Of a DNA stretch of 64,000 bases, positions 45,768-54,994 are shown one piece after another; position 1 is the stretch's first letter, and the number at the start of each line of letters is the position of its first letter. The position numbers and the translations under genes are program-made. This DNA is from a bacterium (lineage in GTDB: Bacteria > Zhuqueibacterota > Zhuqueibacteria > Residuimicrobiales > Oceaniaggregativiventaceae), in the NCBI GenBank assembly GCA_029565675.1, contig JAKQNP010000052.1, forward strand, positions 1 through 64,000. Direction: 5' to 3'. The notes under the pieces are model-generated. The model saw nothing but the letters and a program-made list of their open reading frames with translations, did not search any database and was not told the origin of the DNA.

Positions 45768-47834
45768 TTATTTGATGAACAGCATTCTGCGGATACGAGT
45801 CTGATCTGCGGCTTGCAAGCGGTAGAAATATAGACCGCTGGTAACCGGTCTTCCATTTTGATCCATGCCGTTCCAGATAACGGTATGTTTGCCTGCTGCC
45901 ATCTTGCGATCCACCAAAGTCGTCACATGTCTTCCCAACAGATCGAACACATCCAATTTAACCGACTGATCTGTGGGCAGGCTGTAAACGATTTGTGTAG
46001 ATGGATTGAACGGATTGGGATAGTTCTGCTCGAGAGCAAAAACAAGAGGCACAGACGGATCCAGATTCTCGATCCCGGTTGTCAGGCCGGCTGCGGGATA
46101 GTTGTAGAAATTGAACTCATCCATCACGCCGCGGAAACTGCGGTCGCCCCAGTCCGGGCTGCCCGTCACATTCGCCGCATTGCCGATCCGCAACGGCGCC
46201 GTCGTGTTGATCGGCTTGGCCGTCACCGCTGCCGTCTTCGTCTCGATCACCTCGTCGTTACTCCCGCGCAACTGAAATACCGCACTGTCCGTTGATACCT
46301 CGTACAGCAAATGATACCAGTTGCCGTAGACCAACGGCGTGTCCAAAATAATCGCATTGTCACCGCCGCCTACCTGCGTGAATCTCGCTGATATCAGATT
46401 GTCCGCCTCATAACGGATCGCCCACGCACTGTTGCCCCAGGCTGTGTAATCTTCAGGACGGAATATGACCCGGCTGTACGCCACCATCGTGTCCGGCTGG
46501 ATCCATACATCAAGCGTAAACTCCTCGCTCGACAAAAACGGCGTGTCCACTTCGACGCGACTCGTGTCGCCAGGAAAATACAATCCCTTGCCCACCTTGC
46601 CTGCATCGATCGGCGCTACCGTCCCTACCACTTGCACATCATGACCGTACTCCGATGCGTCCGTCGGAGGAAGAGCACCATCATCGAAACTCAACGACAA
46701 TATGTGCGAGTTCGGCTTGTAGACGTAAAACGTATAATAGTCCGCATCTTCGACTGCCTCGGCAGTCGACGGATCCGTCGTGTGATAACCGTCGCTGTCA
46801 TCCGCAGATACATAATAATCAACCTGCGAACCATACGTCTGGCCAGGAATCACCGCCGTATATACACCCTCGGCTCCTCCCAACATCGACTGCGTCTGCC
46901 AACCTCCTTCATTCACACGATAATGAAGCTCCGCACCGAGTACCGTGCCCGATGCCCCGATCTTCTTCACCGTCGCCGATACCGAATACTCGTTTACCTC
47001 TGATGATTGATTCGGCAACTGCGTCACTCCCGTCACCGTCACCGGTATCTTGAAGCTGCGCACCACATCGCTGATCCGAATCTCGTCGACAAATCCGTCC
47101 AACCACGAATCTCCGCTCGGACTTGCAATCCCCTTCGCTCCGGCCCAACCAATGTGAACCGGCTGATTCGTCGTGACCGGAACCGCTTCCTTGATCGGAT
47201 CATAGGCCACTGAACCGTACCACACCAATTCCCGGTTCGCATCGTGCACCATCTGAATCAACAAATGGTTCTCACTGTCACGGATAAACGTCAGGTGTGT
47301 CCACTTACCCGGCTCAAATACATTCGCCGGTGAATTCACCGCCGGCCAACGATCCTGATCCGCATTGTGGAATCCCGTCTGGAACAATCGGGCGTCGCCC
47401 CACATCTCTACCCAGTAATTCGGCTGCCAGAATATCTCGTCACCAGGCTTCATCACCAAACGCGGTACCCAACGAAAATCATCCGACGCATCTCCAAAGG
47501 TGAATATATTTACCCACCCCTCGATCGTCCAGTCTTCGGTCAAGTCCAGCGTCGATGTGTCTGCCACCGTGATATAAGCCGAATCCTGCGGCGTCGAATT
47601 GCTCAACCTGACGCATTGTCCCAAACCCAACGCCTCATTGGAAATGAAAAAATGCGTCCCGTGAATCTCGGCATCACGCGAGTTGTTCGTTGCATTCGTG
47701 AAATCCCCGTCAAAATGCAACAACATCATCGTGTGATCATCAGACACATAAGGTCCGCCAAGAACCTCTTGTGAATACAAGGCGGCTGTTGAAAAAGCAA
47801 ACAAGAGGAGACACAACAGCGTAAAAGTTCTCAT
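45768..47834 (-). CDS. Secreted T9SS protein with two LamG-like domains
   Basis: A 688-residue protein: signal peptide; a LamG/concanavalin-like domain at about 30-260 (LDLTEDWTIEGWVN, DGFVDEIRISDVVRS); a linker beta domain at about 265-375; a second LamG-like domain at about 378-590 (EEFTLDVWIQPD, GVMDEFNFYN); then a sorting domain (ALEQNYPNPFNPSTQ...RMLFIK). Such domains bind carbohydrates. It is the first gene after the LacI regulator, with AAGGAGG before its ATG, so it may be the most strongly expressed surface protein of the locus. Its middle section uses many codons ending in G (ACG, GCG, GAG, GTG), unlike its ends. Confidence 0.78.
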   Translation of the reverse strand: MRTFTLLCLLLFAFSTAALYSQEVLGGPYVSDDHTMMLLHFDGDFTNATNNSRDAEIHGTHFFISNEALGLGQCVRLSNSTPQDSAYITVADTSTLDLTEDWTIEGWVNIFTFGDASDDFRWVPRLVMKPGDEIFWQPNYWVEMWGDARLFQTGFHNADQDRWPAVNSPANVFEPGKWTHLTFIRDSENHLLIQMVHDANRELVWYGSVAYDPIKEAVPVTTNQPVHIGWAGAKGIASPSGDSWLDGFVDEIRISDVVRSFKIPVTVTGVTQLPNQSSEVNEYSVSATVKKIGASGTVLGAELHYRVNEGGWQTQSMLGGAEGVYTAVIPGQTYGSQVDYYVSADDSDGYHTTDPSTAEAVEDADYYTFYVYKPNSHILSLSFDDGALPPTDASEYGHDVQVVGTVAPIDAGKVGKGLYFPGDTSRVEVDTPFLSSEEFTLDVWIQPDTMVAYSRVIFRPEDYTAWGNSAWAIRYEADNLISARFTQVGGGDNAIILDTPLVYGNWYHLLYEVSTDSAVFQLRGSNDEVIETKTAAVTAKPINTTAPLRIGNAANVTGSPDWGDRSFRGVMDEFNFYNYPAAGLTTGIENLDPSVPLVFALEQNYPNPFNPSTQIVYSLPTDQSVKLDVFDLLGRHVTTLVDRKMAAGKHTVIWNGMDQNGRPVTSGLYFYRLQAADQTRIRRMLFIK

Positions 47835-47939
47835 ACCAACCCTCCTTTGGGTTTAGTCGTTGGCCGACTGGAACAAGTTGTTGCATTCAGCCTGCTGCAA
47901 AATTATGTGGACAAATTGTGGGGACCACCTCCTTTAAAG

Positions 47940-48977
47940 TTAGATGAATTGTTTATTGGAATAAAGAATCGAGACGGAATCTCGAATAATCAGTTCAGGT
48001 TGAAGAACAGTTTTCAAATTGGCCTGGTCGACTTGATATCCCATCTGTTCCAGCAACAAGTTGGCAGCCTGACGGCCGATTTCCGCCATGGGTTGTCGAA
48101 CGGTTGTGATGGGTGGATCCAAAGAGCGCATGAAAGGGATGTCATCATAGCCGACGAGCGCAATATCTTCAGGAATCGAAAGACCGAGGCTTTTAATTTT
48201 TTTATAGGCACCAAAAGCCACAGTGTCGTTGACTGCAAAAATTGCCTCCGGCGGATCGGGCAGGTGCAGCAAAGCTTCGGTATGGTCATAGCCATCCGAT
48301 TCGAAAAATCTGCCAAAAGTGACATAATCGCTGCGATAAGCAACACCCTTTTCTTGCAGCGCGTCACAATAGGCTCTGTATCTTTTTTTTGCAGTGGAAA
48401 CATGTTGCAGGCCGGCCAGGTGGGCAATTTTGCTATAGCCGCAATCGAAGAGATAGCGCATGGCTTCAGTGGCCCCGGCATAATTGTCGACCTTGACCAG
48501 CGGTGCGTCGACGCCTTCGCAGTCCCGGTCGAACAAAACCAGAGGAATATTCTTTTTCTTGAGTTGTTTGAAATGGTCGAATTTTTTCGTGGTTTGTGAA
48601 ACCGCTGCCAGCAGTCCAGCGACACGATTGGATGTCAAGGCCTGAATGTTTGAAAGCTCGCGTTCATAGGACTCGTTGGATTGACAGACGATGATGGTGA
48701 ATCCCGCGCTGAACAGGACATCCTCGATGGTGCTGACGATTTCGGGGAAAAAATAGTTTTGAATGGCAGGAACGATAACTCCGATGACGCGGGATTTGCT
48801 GGATTTCAATGATTGGGCGATGGAGTTGGGTTGATAGTTCAACTCGTGGGCGAGTTTGATCACTCGGGCTTTGGTTTTTTTGCTGATATCGCAGTGATCG
48901 CTCAGAGCGCGCGACACAGTGGAAGGGGAAATATTGAGTCGGCGAGCGATATCTTTAATTGTTGCATGACCATTCAT
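47940..48977 (-). CDS. LacI-family transcriptional regulator
   Basis: An N-terminal helix-turn-helix (TIKDIARRLNISPSTVSRALS) and hinge are followed by a periplasmic-binding-protein-like ligand domain (VIGVIVPAIQNYFF, GLLAAVSQTTKKF, PLVLFDRDCEG, AIFAVNDTVAFGAYK, VGYDDIPFMRSLDPPITTVRQP). It probably senses a sugar released from the substrate and controls the downstream glycan cluster, which begins about 105 bases after its stop. I place the start at MNGHATI; longer starts would run into the operator-like palindrome upstream, and none has a clear Shine-Dalgarno. Autoregulation is likely. Confidence 0.92.
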   Translation of the reverse strand: MNGHATIKDIARRLNISPSTVSRALSDHCDISKKTKARVIKLAHELNYQPNSIAQSLKSSKSRVIGVIVPAIQNYFFPEIVSTIEDVLFSAGFTIIVCQSNESYERELSNIQALTSNRVAGLLAAVSQTTKKFDHFKQLKKKNIPLVLFDRDCEGVDAPLVKVDNYAGATEAMRYLFDCGYSKIAHLAGLQHVSTAKKRYRAYCDALQEKGVAYRSDYVTFGRFFESDGYDHTEALLHLPDPPEAIFAVNDTVAFGAYKKIKSLGLSIPEDIALVGYDDIPFMRSLDPPITTVRQPMAEIGRQAANLLLEQMGYQVDQANLKTVLQPELIIRDSVSILYSNKQFI

Positions 48978-49030
48978 GAAAAAATCCATTATCAAAGAGG
49001 TCAGCCACCGACGAAACCGCAAACGAAACC

Positions 49031-49042
49031 GCAAACGTTTGC
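49031..49042. promoter_or_regulatory. LacI-type operator palindrome
   Basis: GCAAACGTTTGC is a perfect 12-base palindrome with the central CG common to LacI/PurR/CcpA-type operators. The left half CCGCAAACG is also repeated directly upstream (49013-49023 region). It lies about 54 bases before the chosen lacI-type start, fitting autorepression. I did not find another copy of the full palindrome when reading the intergenic regions. Confidence 0.6.
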
Positions 49043-49218
49043 ACTATGTTAAAATTTAGGCAACCAGATGTTTCATGTCAAGGAAAATTACACTCCAGCA
49101 TAAAAAATATTTGCTCCACTCCAAATTTCAACCATTTTCCCGCTACCAATCGCACATCGAGCCTTTGGCTCTTTATTCTCCCTTTGCTTTTGTCACTGTC
49201 GATAAACGCCCCTCTTCC

Positions 49219-49310
49219 GATTCGGTGCTGCGGATCGAATCCCATTGCAAATCAATCTGATGGTGATACACAAAGGGTGCCCCGGATTCCGGTGCTGCGC
49301 ACCGAATCCG
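49219..49310 (+). repeat. Dispersed hairpin repeat, copy 1
   Basis: Two hairpins (GATTCG...CGAATC and CGGATTC..GGTGC-TGC-GCACC-GAATCCG) flank a 30-base core at 49249-49279. The core matches 27 of 30 bases of the complement of 63751-63780. It occupies the gap between the amidase stop and the LacI operator. The rest of the 353-base gap 48978-49330 shows no gene. The second hairpin may also terminate the amidase transcript. Confidence 0.6.
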
Positions 49311-49330
49311 GGTCCCTCATTTTTAGCCCA

Positions 49331-51847
49331 CTATTTCAATAGAATCAATTGCCGGACTGCCGAATAAGGCCCACTCTTCAGCCGCAGCAGATAGACACCG
49401 CTGGAGACTGCCCGACCGCTATCATCGCTGCCATCCCAGCGCACTTCGTGGCTGCCGGCTTGCAGCACACCATCGTGCAACAGATAGACACGCTCGCCCT
49501 TGAGGTTATAGATCTCGATCCGCGTCAACAATTGGTCTTGCGGCAAATGAAATCGAATGACGGTCTCGGCGTTGAAGGGATTGGGATAATTCTGCAGCAA
49601 GGCAAACTCTTGCGGAGTCGCCGTCGCCTCTGCAGCCACCTCGGTATAATCGATGTGCGCCAGCCGCAGGTCGTCGATCACGATCGAGCCGCTGGTCGCA
49701 GCGCCAGGCAGATGGCTGAGATGAATGCTGTCGAACGCCAGGGTGCCGTCGAGATTGCCGTCGCCAAGCCATTCACCGGTCCCGTCTGTCGCCATATCCC
49801 AGCTCACCACTCTCCAACCGAGCCAGTCGATGACAAACCAGGGGCTGACTTCGTGGTTCGACGCAGCTGCGGCGGGCACCCGGTCGTCGACGGCGAAGCG
49901 CAGAAGATTGCCGCTGCCGTCGCCGAAAACCACCGCCTGCATGCGCCGGTCGCCGATAAAATGAACTGACTTGGCATCGCCGCCGCTCAGGTATTCGCGG
50001 ATCAGCCACTCCCCTGCCGCTTCGTCCCAGCCGTAATCGAGGCGCATGGCTTTGCTGCTGTTGCTGCTGCGATTGACCCGCTCGGTCTCTTCCGCGCGGC
50101 CGGTCAGGTCGGTGATCATACCGGTCGTCGAACCGCTCGCCTGCGGTGTCCACCAGGCGCCGAGTCCGGCTTCAAAATTGTCGATAGAGCGGAAAGCGAG
50201 CACTTCCAGCCCTGTGCGAAAACGGTAGCTGACCGCGGATTGCGCTTCATTGCCGCGCAGGTCGCGCAACCCCTTTTCGATGCGTACGAGATAATTTTCA
50301 TCCGCCAGCAGAATTTGCCGGCTGAAAAACGTCAAGATGCTGCGGCCGTTGACCACGGCATGCGACATCGCGCCCTCGACCGGGCTCCTGTCTGTAAACC
50401 GTTCCAACGCGATCTGATTGTTCTGAATCGATGCGGGATCGATTTCTTCATCAAAGATGAGATTGACGATCGGCATCCGGTCGTTGTCGCGCGAATTGGC
50501 GATCGGATAGACACTCTCGAGTACAGGCGGGTGCATGTCCGCCGGTCCGGTCTGGAAGGTCAGGATGAACGAATCACCGCCTGTACCGTCACCATTGCCG
50601 TCTAAAGCGTGGCCGTATGCATCGACGGCGGTCGAGTCGATGGTGATCTGATAAAAGGTTTCAAAGGCCAGAGTATCGGGCGTGAAGGTCAAACGCGTAC
50701 GGTCCTGGGACCAGGCAAAGCGGCCGGTCATCGGCGGTTGGCTGGAAAAAGCCGCTTCAGTGCTGGCGGGATCCATCGGTCGGCTGAAATCGATGACGAT
50801 CGAGTTCCAGGCAGGATAATTGACAGCCCCGATGGCCGGTTGAGAGTCGACCACCAGCGGCGGTTTGCGTGAGACCAGTCCGATGTCGAAGAAAGTGAAA
50901 AAATCGCTCTTTGGTTTGATCGTTGTGGAATCACTGTAAAAATCCTCAGCCTCAACGACCAGCGTATAGACGCTGTCGCCAAGATCCGCAAAGTAATAAA
51001 AGCCGTTCGCCAGTTGCGTCGGGTCATTCGAATAGCGGCGGAAGAGCGATTCATAGGTATCGGTGACATAAAGACGGTCGCCCAGCTGCAAGCGGGCGCC
51101 GTTGACCGGTTCGCCGGATTCCTTGTTGTTAACGATACCGGCGCAAACCCCGAAAAACGGCCGTTCGACTCCATGAAAGTCGAGAATGGACCAATAGAAC
51201 GCCCGCGCTTCCAGCTTTTTCCATTCGGCGTTCATGTTGCGCTGGTTCTGGGTGGGATTGGTGTGGAAACCGGCCTCGCTCAACTCCGAAGGCATGGTCG
51301 AGGCGCGGTTGACATGCAGATAAGGGCCGGAAGACGTGCACCCGTAGAAGGAACAATCGCCGATCGAGCCATGGACCGTATAGGTGCGCATGGCGCGGGT
51401 GATATCGCCGATCATGATATCGCTCATGCCCTTGCCGCCGTTCGGCACTTTTTCCCGTCCGTCGCGATATTGTCCCCACAGCAACAGCGTGCTGTTGTTG
51501 GTCGGGCTGCCGGCATCGCTGTGGATGGAATGAAACCAGGCAGCACCGAGGGAATTTGCCCGTGTGGTGCGCTGATCGAGGCTGACCACCTGGGTATCGT
51601 TCGTGCGCGACAAATAGACTGTATCGATATCGGTGTTGGTGAGCAACAGATCGCGCAAGTGCAGAGCAACGCGCAGGTTTTTTTCTGCTTCCGAATAGTT
51701 AAAGATGCCCATGTTTTCTTTTTGACTGTGCCCCGGATCGAGAAAAATATTCCATCCGGATAAACCGGTGATCGGTGCATCGCCGGCCACTGCCGCAAAA
51801 CCGCTGATGATGAACAAAATGGCAAAACAAACACAAAATATTTTCAT
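49331..51847 (-). CDS. Secreted N-acetylmuramoyl-L-alanine amidase with T9SS sorting domain
   Basis: The amidase_3 domain (about 30-225) has the zinc set: DPGHS (H40), YSEAEKN (E53) and HSIHSDAG, plus SELSEAGFHTNP with the catalytic glutamate. It should cleave the amide between muramic acid and the stem peptide. A carboxypeptidase-regulatory-like domain (about 232-325), two BIG_5-like Ig domains (about 330-545), a jelly-roll-like region (about 550-735) and a sorting domain (LQNYPNPFNAET...QLILLK) follow. Carrying a cell-surface sorting domain suggests it may act on foreign peptidoglycan rather than its own. GGAAAA precedes the ATG. Confidence 0.85.
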   Translation of the reverse strand: MKIFCVCFAILFIISGFAAVAGDAPITGLSGWNIFLDPGHSQKENMGIFNYSEAEKNLRVALHLRDLLLTNTDIDTVYLSRTNDTQVVSLDQRTTRANSLGAAWFHSIHSDAGSPTNNSTLLLWGQYRDGREKVPNGGKGMSDIMIGDITRAMRTYTVHGSIGDCSFYGCTSSGPYLHVNRASTMPSELSEAGFHTNPTQNQRNMNAEWKKLEARAFYWSILDFHGVERPFFGVCAGIVNNKESGEPVNGARLQLGDRLYVTDTYESLFRRYSNDPTQLANGFYYFADLGDSVYTLVVEAEDFYSDSTTIKPKSDFFTFFDIGLVSRKPPLVVDSQPAIGAVNYPAWNSIVIDFSRPMDPASTEAAFSSQPPMTGRFAWSQDRTRLTFTPDTLAFETFYQITIDSTAVDAYGHALDGNGDGTGGDSFILTFQTGPADMHPPVLESVYPIANSRDNDRMPIVNLIFDEEIDPASIQNNQIALERFTDRSPVEGAMSHAVVNGRSILTFFSRQILLADENYLVRIEKGLRDLRGNEAQSAVSYRFRTGLEVLAFRSIDNFEAGLGAWWTPQASGSTTGMITDLTGRAEETERVNRSSNSSKAMRLDYGWDEAAGEWLIREYLSGGDAKSVHFIGDRRMQAVVFGDGSGNLLRFAVDDRVPAAAASNHEVSPWFVIDWLGWRVVSWDMATDGTGEWLGDGNLDGTLAFDSIHLSHLPGAATSGSIVIDDLRLAHIDYTEVAAEATATPQEFALLQNYPNPFNAETVIRFHLPQDQLLTRIEIYNLKGERVYLLHDGVLQAGSHEVRWDGSDDSGRAVSSGVYLLRLKSGPYSAVRQLILLK

Positions 51848-51930
51848 GATCGTTTTCCTTGTCAGTCTAAGGTGTCACCTTCCGAGACAAAATGTGGCTC
51901 GCCGGCTTAAAAAAACTTCCGTGCAGCCGT

Positions 51931-52890
51931 TCAATCAGTTACCTTTACCGGGATCAGCATCAGTTCTCCCCGATCGATGTCATCACAGACGATCGTCGAG
52001 CCGTCCGGCGACCAGGCGGCGTTCATCTCCAGGCGATCGGGGGTATCGGTGATCTGCAGGCGCTCTTTGCCGTCGATGCTGACGATATAGAGATCGGCCG
52101 AGGTATATTCATGGCCGTCGTCCAGCGCCAGGGTATAGACCAGATAGCGGCTGTCGGGCGACCACGCCGGCTGATAGCCGACGCCGAGATCGATACAAGT
52201 CTCTTCCTGCAAATCATAAACGCAGAGATTGCCGCCATACACTTCATAGGCGAGCAACCTGCCGTTTGGCGACAGAGCTGGATTGAGAAACTGATCGCCC
52301 ACGGGCAGCGCCAGCGGTTCAAGCCGATCGTCTTCCGGGTGCCAGAGAACCAGGCGGTCAAAGTGCAACAGCGGGACCGGATAGATTGGCAGCGGTTTCT
52401 GCAAATCAGCTGCTTTTCGCTGGCTGTGGGCGATCTGCAGGTCATTCTTGTCAAAATACACGACTTTCGTTCCACGGCTTTCGAAACGCGGCAGACTCAG
52501 GAAACGGGTCGTATAATCGCAAATCTGCTCTTCTGTGCCGGCTTCCAGATCGAATATTTTGATGGCATTCAAGCGGCGCCGATCTTCGAATTTGGCCACC
52601 CTGGCGAGGATGGCGCGCGAGTCTGATGACCAGACAAAACCAAAACCGGCGCCGTCTTCGTCGCTGATCTGCTGAATTGCGGAGGAATTCACGTCGATCA
52701 CCCAGATGCCGCGATAATGTGCAGAGGTGTAGGCGATCAGGCGGCCGTCCGGCGACCATTGCGGCGCCATGCGTATTTGTTCTTCTCCGCCCGCCAGGAG
52801 CGATGGTATGCCTGCCAAACGCACATCAGCGTGCAGCAACACAGGGAAAAGGACCATGATCAACAACCAGATCACTCGATTATAATACAT
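51931..52890 (-). CDS. Exported WD40-like (PD40/TolB-type) beta-propeller protein
   Basis: A 319-residue protein with an N-terminal signal peptide and about six repeats of the PD40 type (QWSPDGRLIAYTS, FVWSSDSRAILAR, ALSPNGRLLAYEV, AWSPDSRYLVYT, AWSPDGSTIVCDD). It lacks the TolB N-terminal domain and is shorter than TolB, so it is a TolB-like propeller rather than TolB. AAGGAG precedes the ATG. It precedes the amidase gene by 83 bases and may be co-transcribed with it. A protein-interaction role is inferred. Confidence 0.8.
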   Translation of the reverse strand: MYYNRVIWLLIMVLFPVLLHADVRLAGIPSLLAGGEEQIRMAPQWSPDGRLIAYTSAHYRGIWVIDVNSSAIQQISDEDGAGFGFVWSSDSRAILARVAKFEDRRRLNAIKIFDLEAGTEEQICDYTTRFLSLPRFESRGTKVVYFDKNDLQIAHSQRKAADLQKPLPIYPVPLLHFDRLVLWHPEDDRLEPLALPVGDQFLNPALSPNGRLLAYEVYGGNLCVYDLQEETCIDLGVGYQPAWSPDSRYLVYTLALDDGHEYTSADLYIVSIDGKERLQITDTPDRLEMNAAWSPDGSTIVCDDIDRGELMLIPVKVTD

Positions 52891-53118
52891 GTCATCTCCT
52901 TAAACGAATCCATATTTAATTTGCTTTCTCGCATCATGCTATTAAACGCATCTCATCACCGGGTTAAAGAGAGGTAAAAAGCGTTGGTGGTTTTTTTCGC
53001 AGCAACCCGGTAAAATATACGGACTAAATCGCAATGAGTCAAGCTTCGCAGCCACGGGGCCGTGATTTTTTCAGCCCACTTTATCGTGCGACAGTGGTTT
53101 CGTCACAACAAAAAGAGT

Positions 53119-53147
53119 TTGAAAATGGCCGCACTTCTGTTTAAATT
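53119..53147 (+). promoter_or_regulatory. Putative promoter of heptose genes
   Basis: TTGAAA (53119-53124) and TAAATT (53142-53147) are 17 bases apart, 39 bases before the heptose kinase ATG. The 296-base divergent gap 52891-53186 holds nothing else I can support beyond an AAGGAG ribosome site for the propeller gene. Confidence 0.35.
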
Positions 53148-53186
53148 AGGCTTTATGAATAGAGGAAACTCAAAACGAGCAATGCG

Positions 53187-54182
53187 ATGTCGGACTCTTT
53201 GACCCCAACAACCGTTCTGCAATTGATCGAGCGCATGCGCAACCAGAAAATTCTGGTCATCGGCGATGTCATGCTCGATCAATTTATTTACGGAAAAGTC
53301 TCGCGCATTTCGCCCGAAGCGCCGGTGCCGGTGGTGCACGTTACCCATGAGACCGCCTATCCGGGCGGCGCGGCGAACGTGGCGCGCAATCTGGCGGAAT
53401 TCAGCGTTGCCGCCGTGGTGGCCGGATTGATCGGCGACGGATATGCAGGGCAGAAATTGGTCGATTTGATGCAAGCCGGGGGCATTTCAACCGAAGGGCT
53501 TTTCACGATTCCAGGATATTCGACCATAGTCAAAACCCGCATCATCGCCCGCCAGCAACAGGTCGTGCGCGTCGACCGGGAACTGCCGCTGCAGCCGCCC
53601 GAATTTTTCTTGCGCGACGCGCTCCCCCGGCTGCAAAAAATTATCGGTCAAGTCGATGCGGTGATCATCGAGGATTACGGCAAAGGATTCATCACCCAGC
53701 CGCTGGTCGACGCGGTTATCCAGCTGGCCCGGAAACGAAACCTCATCGTCGCTGTGGATCCAAACCCCAACAATCCGCTGAATTGGAGCGGCGCCACCGT
53801 GGTCAAGCCCAACCGGCAGGAAGCCTTTCTCAGCGCCGGTTTGCCCTACAGCGAGGACGAATCCGCATTGCAGCGAGCCGGCGAGATGTTGCTGCAGCGC
53901 TGGAAGATTCCCTGTCTGTTGATCACCCTGGGTGAAGAAGGCATGGTCTTGTTTCAGCCACCGCAGCCGCCGCACTATACTCCGACCCATGCGCGGGAAG
54001 TCTATGATGTATCAGGTGCCGGCGACACGGTGATCGCGCTTTTCACCGCTGCCATGGCTGCCGGACTCGATGGCATCCAGGCCGCCCAGGTTGCCAATCA
54101 CGCCGCCGGTGTGGTGGTGGGCAAGCTGGGAACCGCTACCCTGACGCCGCAGGAACTGCTCGAGAGCTTTGGCCATGAATAA
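53187..54182 (+). CDS. hldA: D-glycero-beta-D-manno-heptose-7-phosphate kinase (RfaE1/HldE N-domain type)
   Basis: A PfkB-fold kinase that phosphorylates heptose 7-phosphate at C1 in ADP-heptose synthesis for LPS core. Signatures include VIGDVMLDQFIYGKVSRISPEAPVPVV, YPGGAANVARNLA, EDYGKGF, VDPNP, VVKPNRQEA and DVSGAGDT with the catalytic aspartate. At 331 residues it is the kinase alone, without the C-terminal nucleotidyltransferase of fused HldE. The next gene, a phosphatase of the same pathway, overlaps its end by eight bases. The adenylyltransferase and epimerase are not in the window. Confidence 0.92.
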   Translation: MSDSLTPTTVLQLIERMRNQKILVIGDVMLDQFIYGKVSRISPEAPVPVVHVTHETAYPGGAANVARNLAEFSVAAVVAGLIGDGYAGQKLVDLMQAGGISTEGLFTIPGYSTIVKTRIIARQQQVVRVDRELPLQPPEFFLRDALPRLQKIIGQVDAVIIEDYGKGFITQPLVDAVIQLARKRNLIVAVDPNPNNPLNWSGATVVKPNRQEAFLSAGLPYSEDESALQRAGEMLLQRWKIPCLLITLGEEGMVLFQPPQPPHYTPTHAREVYDVSGAGDTVIALFTAAMAAGLDGIQAAQVANHAAGVVVGKLGTATLTPQELLESFGHE

Positions 54183-54717
54183 AGCAGTATTTTTCGATCG
54201 CGACGACACCTTGATCCGCAACATTCCCTATCTGGGCGATCCCAAACAGGTCAGATTGTTGCCCGGAGTGCGGCGGGCATTGCAACGGCTGTCTGCACAG
54301 GGATTTCTCCTGTTCATCGTTTCCAATCAGTCAGGCGTGGGACGCGGCCTGATCACTCCTGCACAGGTGGCGGCCGTTAACGAGGCAATCGTCCGCCGGC
54401 TGGGTCAAGATTGTTTTGCCGACATCCTGGTCTGCTTCGACAGCCCGGATGGTCCGCAAAGCGGTTGTCGCAAACCGGAACCCGGCATGCTTCTCAGGGC
54501 GCAAAAAAAGTTCGACCTCAGCCTCAGCCGTTCGTTCATGGTCGGCGACAATGCGGCCGATATCGAGGCGGGCAGGCGCGCCGGCTGCCGCACCGCCCTG
54601 GTGATCCATCCACATACAAAGGAAGAAGCGATCGAGCAGGCGGATTTCTCTTCCGCATCGATGGCCGAAATCATTGATTGGATTCTGCAATTGGACACCG
54701 CAAGACCGATGTCCTGA
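54175..54717 (+). CDS. gmhB: D,D-heptose 1,7-bisphosphate phosphatase
   Basis: A HAD-superfamily histidinol-phosphatase-like enzyme that removes the C7 phosphate from heptose 1,7-bisphosphate. FFDRDDTLI carries the D-x-D nucleophile pair (D8, D10), VSNQSGVGRG is the second motif, CRKPEPGM holds the lysine, and MVGDNAADIEAG the last acidic motif. The zinc loop is altered: CFDSPDGPQSGC has Asp where the usual motif has His. The ATG of MNKAV is used; it overlaps the kinase stop, so the pair is coupled. Confidence 0.9.
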   Translation: MNKAVFFDRDDTLIRNIPYLGDPKQVRLLPGVRRALQRLSAQGFLLFIVSNQSGVGRGLITPAQVAAVNEAIVRRLGQDCFADILVCFDSPDGPQSGCRKPEPGMLLRAQKKFDLSLSRSFMVGDNAADIEAGRRAGCRTALVIHPHTKEEAIEQADFSSASMAEIIDWILQLDTARPMS

Positions 54718-54935
54718 CGGTCGGGATTCAACGTTTCGCACCTGATTTCACAAAAAAATCAATTCGATAACCATGCACCAAGGTTGACTCGCATTCGATG
54801 CAAAGTGCCGAATAGGGGCAGAAAGCCGGATGAAGGAAGGCTATTTTCCGAGTCACGCAAAGGCAATCAATTGCCATCATCTGCACTCCGAATTCGGCTG
54901 AACAGAGAGCAACAACCTCAACACGACAGAACTGT

Positions 54936-54964
54936 TTGCATTTATGACGAGAATTTGATATCTT
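54936..54964 (+). promoter_or_regulatory. Putative promoter of superoxide reductase gene
   Basis: TTGCAT (54936-54941) and TATCTT (54959-54964) are separated by 17 bases. The ribosome site CGGAGGGAG follows before the dfx start. The 277-base gap upstream carries no gene I can support. Confidence 0.4.
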
Positions 54965-54994
54965 GAAAAAAACACATCGGAGGGAGAACCACGA

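Noticed and set aside
51931-52890. TolB of the Tol-Pal system
   Set aside because: The protein has only the propeller, without the N-terminal TolB domain, and no tolQRA or pal genes are nearby.
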